From Gymnorhina tibicen (Eukaryota; Chordata; Aves; Passeriformes; Artamidae), in contig VXAZ01004547.1 in the NCBI GenBank assembly GCA_013399875.1, positions 489,455 to 553,454 of the forward strand: a stretch of 64,000 bases of DNA. Direction: 5' to 3'. The position numbers were made by a program, and so were the translations under genes. Each line of letters begins with the position of its first letter. Within the stretch, counting starts at the first letter, position 1. The notes beneath the pieces were generated by a model that did not search any database, had not been told where the DNA came from, and saw only the letters and a program-made list of their open reading frames with translations. This document shows positions 12,701 to 23,770 of this stretch, piece by piece.

Positions 12701-15700
12701 TTCAGATCACCAAGATTTCAGAAGATGAAACACTTACGCAGCCAGAAGAATTGCCGCTGTTCCTACAAGCTGCAGCTTCCCTCTGAGAACAGACATGCAG
12801 GAAAGAAACCTGTCCAGGAAGTTCACTGCCAAGTACAAAGTCTCTGTCCGAAGTTTATACTCTTCCCCTACTTCCACCAGCCAGTCTACCAGGATGGCAC
12901 GCATTCCTGTTGTGATATCTGGCTGCTTCTTCATGTAGTAGGGCTTGGGCCTAAATCTTACCTGTTTGGAAAGAGTTGAAGAATCAGCATGATCTCCCTG
13001 AAGAGAACTACGGATGGCTGAGCCGATGAACATCTTTTATACTTACATTAAAAGGAGCAGGGGTTGTCCCACTGTTAATAAGTACTAACTACAATTATTG
13101 CGCTACTGGTAATTATTCCCAGCAAGTGGCATCTCTAGAAAGTAGTATTTCTACACTTAACAGACAGATGGAAGCTACAGTCTTAGCAAGAGAATAGTAA
13201 AACACTTCCTGGACTATGGACAGCCTTTGCCATCAAAGAAGGACCTGAAAATGAACAAATCAGATTTTTCCCCTTCTTCCTATCAGGAGACTGCACTTCA
13301 CTGCTCTTACACAAGAAGGTAGGAAAAACTGCTACTATAGCCAGAAAGCTATCAGTGAGATCACATCAAACTGCTTTAGCATTTTTTCAGCATTCCACTC
13401 CCATTTGCAAGAATTCTTCATACCAAATAGTCTAGAGATGCTCCCATCACAGGAAATATCAGGGATGCAGTAATCCTGAAAAAACTTATCACTGACTATA
13501 TGCTGCCTTAAGAGATGACTTTTGATGCCATGATGATTTTTTGCTTTTTTATATAACCCTCTTATATACCCTTTCATACAGCTTTTCATGTATCCTTAGT
13601 GCTTTTAGCTCACATACTTGTAATTGCCTAGGTCTGGTAACAAGCTTAGACCACAAGTTCTGTTAAGCCAAGAGACCAAACATCTTGGAAGCCTCGCAGT
13701 TGGGTCAGAAAGCCCCAGACACCAAGGTCCTCTCCAGAACACATTCTGTAAACCAAGACAGGCCCATCCAGGGGGAAGGTTCCTCAGGACGGGGGCTTCT
13801 CTTGAGCCTCTGGGGAATCTTTGATAGATATGCTAATTTGCAAGGTCTATAATTGTATACGCAAATCATCATGTGTGGGCAGTGCATTGTTTGGGGGGTG
13901 CACCCTGGTGCATTTTGGGGTGGGCATCCTGGTGTGCATCTTTTGGGTGTGCATTTTGGGTGTGCATTCGGGGGTGCTTTCTACCTGGATGTGATGCACC
14001 AGAGGATCCTGAATAAATACAGAGGTAAAACCCTTTCCTCCCCTCTAACCACGTTTGGCTTTTAATTCTAAGCCCAGGGAAAGGCAACACTTTTACTATT
14101 TGCTTTCTCTCCTTTGTATTTCAGTGGCAGCCTTGGATCTCTGCAATACTGCAGCCCACCACAGATACCTATAAGCTTCTTAGAGCAACTTACTTCAGCC
14201 TCTCGGAGGTACTGATGAATGTCTTCTGCATACTCTCCCACAGCTAGAGTTACATCATCTTCCATGTGATCCTCAGGCTGGGATTGGAAGGATGTGTCCA
14301 CTACCATAGGAGAGCCTAACAGGTAATAGGAAGCAGCAAGACATTTGTATAATTAATCTCTTGACTTTCTCTTGCTATTTTTAGCTAAAAAGTGCTGCCC
14401 CTCACGTAGACACAATCCAAGTTAGCTTGCAGCATTTTTTTTTGTAACATAAGCTACTCACTAGCTTACAATTCACAATTCATAACCACCCTACATGCGG
14501 TTGTGCTATGGACACCATCTGAGTAGTAACAGGAGCTACCTGAACTCAGATCCAGCAGTAGGTGAATACTGGATGTCATTGCACTAGTATCCAGTTCACA
14601 GTGGCTTAATTCCAGTTCTTCAGACACTTGGCAGCTGTAGTTTTCCTTATCTTCTGGGTCATCTACGTAGATGGCAAAGCCTTGCTTTGATGCAGCACTG
14701 ACCACGCAGTTAGGCACTTCATCTTTTCTAGATGAAGGGATGGTGTTTTCAAAGCCAGAGAAGCGCTTGATAACAGCAGCACCCTGAAGCAGAGCACACA
14801 GTAACGCTGTGGGAGGGCAACTCAGGAGCAAAACAGAAAGTGTCACTTGTTTTCAAAAAGAAAATCACTTTTCTTGGGTAACAGGCACCAATAACAAGTT
14901 CATGGGAAAAGCCACCAACTACATTTGGTGCCCCTGAAGTACCACTTGTTGCTGTCTTGCTGAGATAGACTCCTCACAGAAAGAATGAAGTGCAGTCACA
15001 GTCAGGAACCAGGGGAGCTGCATCATATTCAGTGCCTCCTACCAAGGAGAACGAGGGTGCTGCTCAGTTCTAATGGGGGTGGGAAGTGCAGTCTGCTCCA
15101 CATTCAGTCCTGGCAAGGAGCAGTTGCAAGTGCAGCAAGTTAACAAAAGTGCTCAAGCACCGCCACAGACTTACGAAGGACTTCACTGGCAAGAAGGCAC
15201 TTCAAGCAGAGTTAAAAACTGAAGTTCAAACATTTGAGTTTAAGCATCACAACTGCTAGGACTATGTGTGACCAGGCTACAATCCTTTACGCCATACAAT
15301 CCTTTGGCCAGTATGCCATAAGCTGAGTTAGGGGCTTCACACAGCCAAAACCAAGAAGAGTTTGTGTACACATACCAGCTGCTATTTTAGGCCAGCACAC
15401 TAACATTATCCCTGCCCCACCAGCAGACTCCAGGAGGGCCCAAGGGACAGAAAGGCAGAAAAGTGGCATGTCATTAACTTGAGCTCCTTGAAGGCTCTGG
15501 CACCCTGAACTGAGCATAGCTAGCCACACAGCAATAAGAGCTTTGGGTGAGAATAGCCCTTCTTCAAAACACCCCCTACACTGTGGAGGGTAAGTGGCCA
15601 ACTGAGTCCCTTCTTTCCAGGATGAATTATTTACGCAGAGTACTTCCACGGGGAAGCACCTGCACGTTAGGACTGAGCGGTTACTAGCAGGGTTTCTCGG

Positions 15701-16021
15701 GAAACTCACGCTCGTGAACTGAAGCCCGAGTCACCTTCTCACCCCGCCACCCCACGCCTTTGCCGGCAGCCTCGAGAGCAGGTGCGTGCGCCGCTCATGC
15801 CGGCGGCTGCCAGCCCAGGGCCGGGCCGGGGAGCTCAGCCCGGGCTCTGCGGGCAGGGTGGCGGCTGTGCCGCCGGCAGCGGGGCTCACCTGGCCGCCGG
15901 GCCGCTGCTGCTGCCCGTTCTCAGTCAGCACCCCCAGCACGGCCCGGCCGCCGTTGCTGCGGGGGGCAGCGGGGCAGGACTCCCGCCGCCCCGCACGGCT
16001 CTTCTCTCCGGTGCGACGCAT
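9730..16021 (-). CDS. CCNA1: Cyclin A1, complete, 8 coding exons
   Basis: Cyclin A1 activates CDK2/CDK1 in the nucleus; in vertebrates it is best known from male meiosis. I joined eight exons on the minus strand: 16021-15890, 14783-14540, 14315-14194, 12961-12738, 12092-11888, 11013-10900, 10247-10114 and 9781-9730. All introns are GT/AG, phases agree at every junction, and the sum is 1227 nt, i.e. 408 residues plus TAG. Seen in the protein: a destruction-box-like [10 protein letters not shown] at residues 26-35, a variable acidic linker, the [14 protein letters not shown] helix before the cyclin fold, the MRAIL hydrophobic patch at 186-190, an N-terminal cyclin box (about 178-305) and a C-terminal cyclin fold (about 307-400). 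Human cyclin A1 is longer (about 465 residues, from memory); the extra N-terminus is not visible here. The start codon has G at -3. Cyclin A2 is excluded by the linker and by the ending PAVLPLH. Family and gene assignment are secure; use of the start codon is less so. Confidence 0.97.
10114..10247 (-). CDS. CCNA1: CCNA1 coding exon 7
   Basis: This exon encodes residues 348-391 ([19 protein letters not shown], then [20 protein letters not shown]) plus two bases of codon 392. The acceptor is TGACCAG/CCGG and the donor is AA/GTAAGT. It is the end of the C-terminal cyclin fold. Confidence 0.96.
10900..11013 (-). CDS. CCNA1: CCNA1 coding exon 6
   Basis: This exon encodes residues 310-347 of the C-terminal cyclin fold ([18 protein letters not shown], then [14 protein letters not shown]). 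It is exactly 38 codons with both ends in phase 0. The acceptor is CTTGTTCAG/TAT and the donor is TGG/GTAAGA. Confidence 0.97.
11888..12092 (-). CDS. CCNA1: CCNA1 coding exon 5 (cyclin box)
   Basis: This exon encodes residues 242-309: [19 protein letters not shown] through [16 protein letters not shown] to RTENLAR. It is the second half of the first cyclin box and the start of the second fold. The acceptor is TTTTTCAG/G and the donor is AGG/GTATGG, phase 0. Confidence 0.98.
12411..12460 (+). repeat. Direct repeat of 22 bp in CCNA1 intron 4
   Basis: The sequence TTACCCTGTCTACTTAGAGC, followed by AG, occurs twice 28 bases apart with a 6-base spacer. It looks like a recent short tandem duplication or slippage event. 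Confidence 0.85.
12738..12961 (-). CDS. CCNA1: CCNA1 coding exon 4 (cyclin box, MRAIL)
   Basis: This exon encodes residues 167-240 plus two bases of codon 241. It carries [19 protein letters not shown], i.e. the MRAIL patch that binds RxL motifs of substrates and CDK inhibitors, followed by the conserved cyclin-box helices ([20 protein letters not shown]). The acceptor is AACAG/GTAAGA and the donor is GC/GTAAGTG. Confidence 0.98.
13625..14077 (+). mobile_element. Possible solo LTR remnant in CCNA1 intron 3
   Basis: The segment differs from its surroundings and is ordered like an LTR on the plus strand: a TATA-like TCTATAATTGTATAC at about 13846, a GT-rich middle, then CCTGAATAAATACAG with AATAAA at 14012, and a pyrimidine-rich tail. 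No retroviral open frame is next to it. I could not fix TG/CA ends or a target-site duplication, so the borders are approximate and the call is tentative. Confidence 0.35.
13881..13985 (+). repeat. GT-rich minisatellite-like array
   Basis: Imperfect units of about 14-17 bases built on GGTGTGCATTTTGGG recur about six times (GTGCATTGTTTGGGG, GTGCATTTTGGGG, GTGCATCTTTTGGG, GTGCATTTTGGG, GTGCATTCGGGG). It lies inside the LTR-like segment in CCNA1 intron 3. Confidence 0.65.
14194..14315 (-). CDS. CCNA1: CCNA1 coding exon 3
   Basis: This exon completes codon 126 and encodes residues 127-166, from SPMVVDTS to [14 protein letters not shown]. The last part is the N-terminal helix that precedes the cyclin box and contacts the CDK. 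The acceptor is TGTTAG/GC and the donor is GAA/GTAAGT. Confidence 0.96.
14540..14783 (-). CDS. CCNA1: CCNA1 coding exon 2
   Basis: This exon encodes residues 45-125 plus the first base of codon 126. The acceptor is TGCTTCAG before GGTGCTGCT and the donor is TCAG/GTAGCT. It is the variable region between the D-box and the cyclin fold. It includes [10 protein letters not shown], which matches the KQGFDIYMDE stretch of mammalian cyclin A1, and the LLLDLSS helix. Confidence 0.95.
15890..16021 (-). CDS. CCNA1: CCNA1 coding exon 1
   Basis: This exon encodes residues 1-44, starting [11 protein letters not shown] and ending in CAG before a GTGAGC donor, phase 0. It holds the D-box-like [10 protein letters not shown] that would target the cyclin to the APC/C. 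The frame stays open upstream through the assembly gap, but the upstream translation (long F/Y runs) does not look like protein, so the MRRT methionine is the best start. Confidence 0.9.
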
Positions 16022-16195
16022 CGCCCCGACGTCAGTACCTTTCGGAGGAGAGAAAAAACCCACAGAAATAAAATGAAGTCGTGCGGGAAAAAAATAGTAA
16101 CAATAATAAAAAAATCCTCCGAACGACCAAAAACACGCCCCGCGCAACCCCTTCCTCCCGCCCGCCCCGCGGGATGACGGGTCGCCCACCGCGCT

Positions 16196-16299
16196 NNNNN
16201 NNNNNNNNNNNNNNNNNNNNNNNNNNNNNNNNNNNNNNNNNNNNNNNNNNNNNNNNNNNNNNNNNNNNNNNNNNNNNNNNNNNNNNNNNNNNNNNNNNN
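16196..16299. other. Assembly gap (104 N)
   Basis: A run of 104 unknown bases inside the CCNA1 CpG island, about 175 bases upstream of the start codon. GC-rich bird promoters are often lost in assembly. A non-coding or alternative first exon could be hidden here, and the written gap length may not be the true one. Confidence 1.
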
Positions 16300-16549
16300 C
16301 AGCGCCCGCGGAGCGCAGGCTGCCAGGGCCGCCCGGCCCGGCGGCCGCGCACCGGCCGCGCTCCGAACGCGTGGAGCGCAAGGAAGGGATGTGCGAGCGA
16401 CGGCAGCGGCTTTGTGGGAACAGCTGAGCTCGGACGGCTCTCCTTGATAAAGGACGAGCGAGAAAAAGGAGCTTTTCGTTCGTTTAAGGCGGGGGGGGAG
16501 GAGGTTGACTCCCGTGATAAATCCAAGCCAAGGGATAGCTAGGTGCCGA

Positions 16550-19500
16550 CCTGGCTGTGCTGTTACATGGTTAAACAGTTCTCAGCTGCCAACACAGGAA
16601 ACACAGCGGTTCATCCAGTCAAACCATCAAAGTTTGTCACCAGTGATGTGGATAGTGATACAGGCAGCACGCGTGCTCAGTTTGTGGGAAGGCTGTGGCT
16701 ATGCTGGGGAACGAGATTAGGTTTCAGAAACGATCTTGGCAAACTGGAAAAGTGTTTTGGAAAAATGCAAGATCAGAGCCAGTGGATGCAGAAATGCGGG
16801 GTGGGGAACAGCCGGGTAGGTAGCAGCTCCGTGAAGAAGAATCAGGAGGTTATAGTGAACCTCAGCCTGAGCATGATTCACCAGGGTCATGGCTGTCCTA
16901 GCGTGAACAAACAGGAGTGTAGCCTGCGTGGCACATGAGCCCTCTGAAAGTCCATAGCAAAGGAAAAAGAGCAAGAACTACAGCAGCCGAAACCTCAGCA
17001 TGAGATTTAGGTTAGATGTCAGAATTGTGATGCCCCAGAAGAGACAGCATGGGAGATTTTGGAATTTCTCTTGTTGCAGATTTATAAGAGCAAATTAAAG
17101 AGAATTCTGTCAAAACTGTCTGTGCCTTGGCAGTGATGATAATTGACATGCTCTCCAGTGATTGAAATGTAGAAGCTATGATCCAAAATTTGGATATATC
17201 AAGCAGGGTCTTATGCCAGAATTGGTTTTTGCAGTTCTTGTGATCCAGTCTGAACTAAAGGGCTGTATTTTTTCTTCACACTTTTCTTACGTTTGTTTTT
17301 TAACTGACTGTCTCTGAACTCCCAGAGGGAATTTACCATAGGAGGTAAGTGGTATATCTGAAGGTGAAAAATGTTACCTGTATTTGATCCATTGGTCATG
17401 ACACACTATTTTTCCTTTTGGATGGGAGTAGCTGCATATCCTTTCAGCAACAGGGTTGTAAGCAGGTAGTTACTGTAGTGGATCTGTCACAGCTACAGGT
17501 GTGGGCAAAGGCAGGTCAGGGGAACAGAAGATTATGCTGTACGCCCATGTTCTTCTCTCTTTAATTTCTAAACCCCAAGTTTGCACAAGAAACACTTCAC
17601 TTGAGGACAGTTATTTAAACATTTTCATGCCAAGTTTTCATGCCAAAAAATTTTGTCTAGTTTCCAGCCTGTGAAATTAAATATTAGCTTAAGTGGAACT
17701 TTAAACTCTCTTTATCCCATTGTTTAGATGGGATTACTAAATTCATCTTCAGTCGGTGAACATCCTTTATATCCAAATGCCCATCATATCTGTGTTCCAT
17801 TTAGACATAAGAACCTCAGCTACCCAACAGATGACTTATTCATATTTTTATACATGAGCAGCATATGGCTATCCTCAGTAGTCATATAGTACATTAATGT
17901 AACTGAAATGCCTCTCAAATAGCTTTTAATGAGGTTATCTAAGCTGCAGTTTCTCAGGAACTCTTTGAAACAGCCCAATATGGATTAGTACCTGAGGGAG
18001 GCCAGTGAGCTTTCCCAGCCGCTACTTAATTGTAGCAGCAGATCAAATAAAGCTTTGGGCCATTAATCATTTACTTCTGAGCTTCCCCATGTGCTTGAGA
18101 GAAAGTTGAAGCCTTCCTGAGTGGACTCTGAGTGCTTCTTGCAGTAATCACTGTCATACTGATGATTTCTAGGAAGACAGAGAAGTCCGAGCAATTCCTG
18201 ACTTGGCAAGGATGCTTCCTTCCTCTGCGACTCTGGAAGAGTGTTAAAGCACCCTGTCTCATCTTGTCAGTCTTTCCTAGCTCCTTAGTTCCTTCTCCTT
18301 TTTGCAGTCTTTGCTTGAAATGTTGTCCAGCTTTGGTGCCTATTTCAGCTAAAGGGTCTTTCCTTCTCCCATGCTGTGGGAACAGGCACTAGCTCCTGCT
18401 TTTTCTCTGAGAACCACTGTTAATTCCCAGTTTTTACACAGCAAGCTCTGTACAGGCTTCAGTTCACAATCTGGGGCATAGATCCGTCTGCCCACAAATT
18501 AAACCACTGTCAGCTATCCCCTTCTCTCTTCATCCTTTGAAGTACCTTTGGGTCCCTAGTGTGCTTTAATCCCTAGGCTTTCAGCTTGGCCTGCAGCCTG
18601 GAAGTACCATCTTCACTGACAATAAAACAGCCATAGTCTTAAAAATGCAAGTATAAGAAGAGAAGCAGTTCATGGAAGACTGTTGCAACTTCCCAGGCTT
18701 GCTCCTCTAAGTTTCACATTGAATTACATGATACTCATATAGGAAAATCAATTCAGGCAGTTTAGACACAGAGTTACACCGATCTTGGCCAGGTCATATT
18801 CAGTATTTGGCAAGTCTTTCCAGACCAATGCACTGAGCGATCACACAGCAGGTCCATGTGTGCCACAAACTCTTCTGAGGTCGGCTTTATGGCAGAGCAA
18901 CAGTGGAAATCCCCCTGAATAGCAAATTTGATGCACAGCTGCGTAACACCCTGGAAAATGTGCTGTGGGAGCAGTCTTAGAGTTCAGAAAGTTTCTAAAA
19001 AGGATTATTGAAGTCTCCTTGATATTGAGAGCAGTGCCTGGACTCGGTGACATGCAAGGTCCCATCATGACCTTGCTGTATGGTCTTAAAGCAGCAAAGC
19101 AGTGGAGAGCATGGCTTTTTTCATATGGCTATGATTCCTTGGTTGTGAATAGTCCCCTGGCTGCAGTGTGTTCTAATTATCATACCAGTAAATTAATTTC
19201 ACATGACTTAAGAATCCATAGAGTTTGAGTTTTAGTGTTTTTTGAACCATCAAAATCAGAGAAATGGTCAAGAAGTAAGACCTAAGTCCAGGGCTCAGAA
19301 GATGTTGACCAGACAAGACAAGACACAGACAAGACCAAGACACAGTCTTGGTTGAGCGACCAGCTCTCCACATACAGGGTGTTATATCACTTTGCACTGT
19401 TTGTACTGGGCATGAACATGGGCCCAAGCCAGCACTCAAGTCCAAGCTTACCTCGTATTCTTCTGCATTGAAAGCCCAGAGTCAGCAGTGAGTTTGGGCA

Positions 19501-22500
19501 GCTCTGCAGTCCATCATGAAAAAGCTCTGTGCCCCCAACCACCTAACAGACAGGATCACATATCACTGGTAGTGGGCAGTCACAGACACAGTCTGTGTTG
19601 CATGGCTTAGGAGACTGCATTAAAAAGGGCCAGAAAATGTACACTGCTATGCAGTTCAGTCATCTGTCCTGTACAGTTGTTGGTACAGCTCTGACATGGT
19701 CCCTGCTGCAGCAGGTTGTGCTTTTCAACAGTTTGTAAGCATAATGCAAAGGTTAATATGGCCAGTTTTTCTGAGCCTGAATTCTTAAGTGTAGAAGAAA
19801 TGGTCTGAGAGTAAGAATTGTGTCTGTTCAGTACCTTCCAGAAACTCAGAAAAGGCCATAACTGAAAAAAAGGCTGTCAGGATTCAATCAAATTAGTAAT
19901 CTGCCATCTGGTGTCCTCTAATCTTCTCATGTTTCTCCTTTTGCTGTTCCTTAACTTTTCCAAATACCCTTAGCTTTTGCAAAGTTATACTTGTCTCAAT
20001 GAAAAAGTAGAAGAAAACAGGAGCTATAATTTATTCAGTTGCCTTCACAGGCAAAATGAGGGCAGAGATATAAAGGAAGAAATACTGTGTTTATATCAGA
20101 ATTTCAAAACACTAAATTGCTTTTCTTAAATATTTTAGGAAAGTTTTAGTAAAATAACTGAGTTCTAGGAGATAGAGAATACATCGATATATTTATATTT
20201 TTTTTTACTAACCCTTAATCTAAACTTAATAGTGCAGGTTGAAGTGATCATCTAGTGTTAATTAGTATAATTTAATTAGGACTACATGTATGCTTGTCAG
20301 CTGAGGCTATGTGTTATATTTACCTGTAATTTACAAGATGTAAAAGAAAGTAACTTCTTCCAACTGATGTATTTCTTTAAACTGTTGCTTATGGACAACT
20401 GATATACTTTACCATCTCTGTTTCTCCTCTATGATGTATCTATGAATGATATCCATATAACTTTAATTATAATGCATCAGTATTCCTTATGCTTCTTTAG
20501 AAAAATACTTTATATTTGCTTTTCAGAATCATTTAGCGATCAAACTTGCTCTTGTAAAAATACAAGTGTTCTCTATTAAGCAAGTTCCACTACGTTTCAT
20601 GCACTGAACCTTTCAGTTATAAAAAAGAAAACAATTAAACCACCATACAGAAATAATTTTACATTGGGCAAAGTTATGATTTCACTGTGCATATCGGGCT
20701 GCGCTCTCATAAAACTTCTGTGTATTTTTAAATATACTGACTTTATAAGTTGAATTAACGCCAAGGCTTAGAGTTAAAGCTTTCTTCCCAAACAGTCCTA
20801 AATTAATAACTCCTACCCATTATGTGTATGATAGCAGATTATCAAATCTGTGAGTTTAAATTTACGTGGAAAGTGAACTGAGTGATATTCCTGAAGACAA
20901 ATCATCAATCAGTGGGAAAGGTTCATATTGCTTGGCTCGCGGGATCAGTCAAGCAGCCTATTTTGTTTCACAGAGTGCTATGAGACAGTCCCTGATTCTG
21001 GCTATACTGCATACTGTTATAACAGATATAGTAAATATAAGGTGGACATGAGGGAAGACAGTAAATGTAGGAACTTCTTAAGTAGAATGTTATTGAAAAT
21101 CCATACTGCAGAAGAGCCCAGAGACAGCCACATGAAGTTGGTGGAAAAAGAGCTGTGATGATCCCAGAGCAGCCCTCAAAAACAGATTCCTGTTCCCCAG
21201 ATGTTGAATGTCTTCAGAGTTGCAGTACACAGTCTGTGTTCTTGGCAAATGCAGCACAAGGTAAGATGTGAGATTTGGTTGTATTGTGCACATACTCATC
21301 CTCCATTTGCTATAGAAAACAGAAATGATCTGTTAAAGGTGCAGGGTGTCTTGGAAGGAAGGGATGCACCAACATTTCCTATGTCCCAGACAGAGCCATA
21401 AGCATCTTGTTCCCTCTACATCAAGACATTTGCTTCTGTCTTCTGTTCTTGCAACTGTGTTGTACTTGGTGTGGTTGATGCTGGGAGAAGCCTGATGCAC
21501 TCTGCATCTTTATTATCCCAGTAGGTTACCTAAGCTCGGAGCACAGCCTGCCTGCAAATCCCATTGCCCTCATGCTAGAGGATAATACAGGAACCCTTCA
21601 GAAACAATGCTTTGCCACTCTGTCTCATGTGTGATAAGAGGCAGAGCTCACCTCAGGGAGCAGTGGAACCTACCAGTGTGTCACAGAGCACCAGCTGATG
21701 CCCACTGCAGGGAAGCAAAGCCTAAAGCCTTGAACAGCTGCAAGGTTTTCCCCTTTGGGGTTGTAGCAATCCTAACCAGAAGACTATTGTGCATCAGAGA
21801 GTTAGTGATCCACGAGGAGTGTCAACCCGAGCAGGCTGTGCTGCACTGTGCTGCATGTACAGCTTGTCCTTCAGGATAAACTCAGCAGGGTGATGGTAAC
21901 AGAGGAGCCCACAGGCAGCTCCCACTCCATGTTTCCAATTACACCACCTGTGTGGCCTTGGCACTATCTTAAAGAGGAGCAGCAAGTTCTCATGTGAACA
22001 TACAGTTGTTTGACAACAGATATGACGAATACAATATTTTCTGTCTAAGAAAATTCTATAAGAGGTCTCAAAACCAAAATGTCAGGGAATCTTTCTATGG
22101 ATGGGACCTGTACCACATGCCCTGAGTAGAGGTCTGTCAGATGCTGCATTGCTTAGGGCTCCCAGCATCTGAAGGGATGTAAGATTACATGTATTCTTTC
22201 TGTTTCTCATGTTAGCTCCAGAAAATGGTGTTTTTAGCAATAGCTTATGGAGTCTGAGTGCCTTTCTTACTGGATCAAAAGGTACACTGAGGCAGCCTCA
22301 GTGCCTTGTACTACAGGTTAGCAGCAGAATAGCCTAAAGTTGACCCCAAAGACGTTTCTGAATCTAGTGGCATGAAAGGTGACAAATAAAATTCCAAAGA
22401 GTTCCAGCTTTGGGGTTCCTTCTCCACAGCAGTCTGCTCCCACTAGCTTTGTGACAATGTAGGATGCCCAGCACCACAGCAGTTACTCCCATTTCACCCA

Positions 22501-23130
22501 GAAGTACAATAAAATGAGCTTTTTCAGTATCAAAACAATAATAGAACATAAACTATACCCTTGAATGCTGCATGTGAAGAGAAAACATCAAGCTTAAAAT
22601 GAAACATTTCTGCTAACCATATTTTATTCCCTCACAAGCTTCTCTGTATCATAAAGCAGCTGATAGCAAGCTTTAGCACTGTGCATGTCTTAAATTAATG
22701 TCCACAGAACATTAATATCTCAACTCTGTTTTCCATTTCAGAACAACACAGGAAAACACCCATAACTTTGACAGAACCTTGAAATGGTACTGCATAATTC
22801 AGAAACAGCCATTTCTGAATTCTTCAAATCACTCTAATAACCATCTAGCTCCACTGCTCTAGGTTCTTCTGCCAGGTATTGCTGAAGTGCATGCTGAAAT
22901 ACTCTTGCTGTATAATAGGTGTTTTCTCAGTCAGGCCCCTAATTTATGGTCCCTATACTCATGGTATCTGTTACTCACCTGTTATTGACAGGTACTGCTC
23001 ATTTCTACTTAGAAGCTGACAGTTGAAAAGTTTCAAAAGAAACTCGTGTTCTGACTTGGTGATCCTGTGGAAGCTGACTCTTGGGCAGTGTTTCTCAGGT
23101 TACAAATCACAAACAAGTTCTCAGAGTGCA
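16550..23130. other. Intergenic region upstream of CCNA1
   Basis: No gene is recognised. It is AT-rich with short chance frames only. A small low-complexity stretch of repeated ACAAGAC/ACACAGAC words lies at 19296-19345. Any distal CCNA1 enhancers would be here but leave no signature I can read. Confidence 0.6.
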
Positions 23131-23139
23131 GCACCTGGA

Positions 23140-23770
23140 CAGAGAGCCAACTGTATCCTGGGCTGCATCCAGAGCAGGGTGGCCAGTAGGGTGCGGGAGG
23201 AACTCTGCCCCTCTGCTCTGCCCTGCTCTGCTCTCCTCTGCTCTGGTGAGACCCCACCTGGCGTGCTGCATCCAGCTCTGGGGTCCCCAGCACAGGAAGG
23301 ACATGGACCTGTTGGAGCAAGTCAGAGGAGGCCACCAAGTCGATCAGAGAGATCAAACACCTCTCCTATGAAGAAAAGCTGAGAGAACTGGAATTGTTCA
23401 GCCCGGAAAAGAGAAGGCTTCGAGGTGATCTAATTACGACCTTCCGGTACCTGAAGGGAACTTACAGGAAAGATGGAGAGACATTATTTACAAGAGCATG
23501 TAGTGACAGGAGAAAGGGGAATGGGTTCAAACTGAAAGAGAGTAGGTTTACATTAGATATTAGAAAAAAATTCTTTACTGTGAGGGTGGTGAGGCACTGG
23601 AACAGGTTTCCCAGAGAAGTTTGAATGCCCCATCCCCGAAGATGTTCAAGGCCAGATTGGATGGGGCTCTGGGCAGCCTGGTCTGGTGGTAGGTGTCCCT
23701 GCCCATGGCAGGGGGATTGGAACTAAATGATCTTCAAGGTCCCCTTCCAACCCAAGCTACTCTAAGATTA
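23140..23770 (+). mobile_element. CR1 LINE, 5'-truncated, with end of ORF2 and 3' UTR
   Basis: About 0.63 kb of avian CR1. The C-terminal part of the ORF2 polyprotein can be followed through three reading frames: ILGCIQSRVASRVRE, then SALVRPHLACCIQLWGPQH, then EKRRLRGDLITTFRYLKG to HWNRFPREV. The frame changes (one next to a CTCTG-rich expansion at 23200-23245) show it is dead. The 3' UTR ends with GATCTTCAAGGTCCCCTTCC and a degenerate terminal octamer. Confidence 0.95.

Larger units (their letters stand above)
15730..16430 (-). promoter_or_regulatory. CCNA1: CpG island and promoter region of CCNA1
   Basis: This is a strongly GC- and CpG-rich block covering exon 1 and its upstream side, interrupted by the N run. 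Clustered GC boxes (CCCGCCC and CCCGCCCC, about 16157-16168) lie 140 bases before the start codon. This fits the GC-box-driven promoter known for mammalian CCNA1. A TGACGTCG sequence, one mismatch from a full CRE, sits at 16027-16034, six bases before the ATG on the gene strand. The transcription start cannot be placed. Confidence 0.7.

Noticed and set aside
15731..16381. 216-residue minus-strand frame through the CCNA1 start and the gap
   Set aside because: It contains the real exon 1, but also intron sequence past the donor and unknown bases; the part upstream of MRRT does not look like protein.
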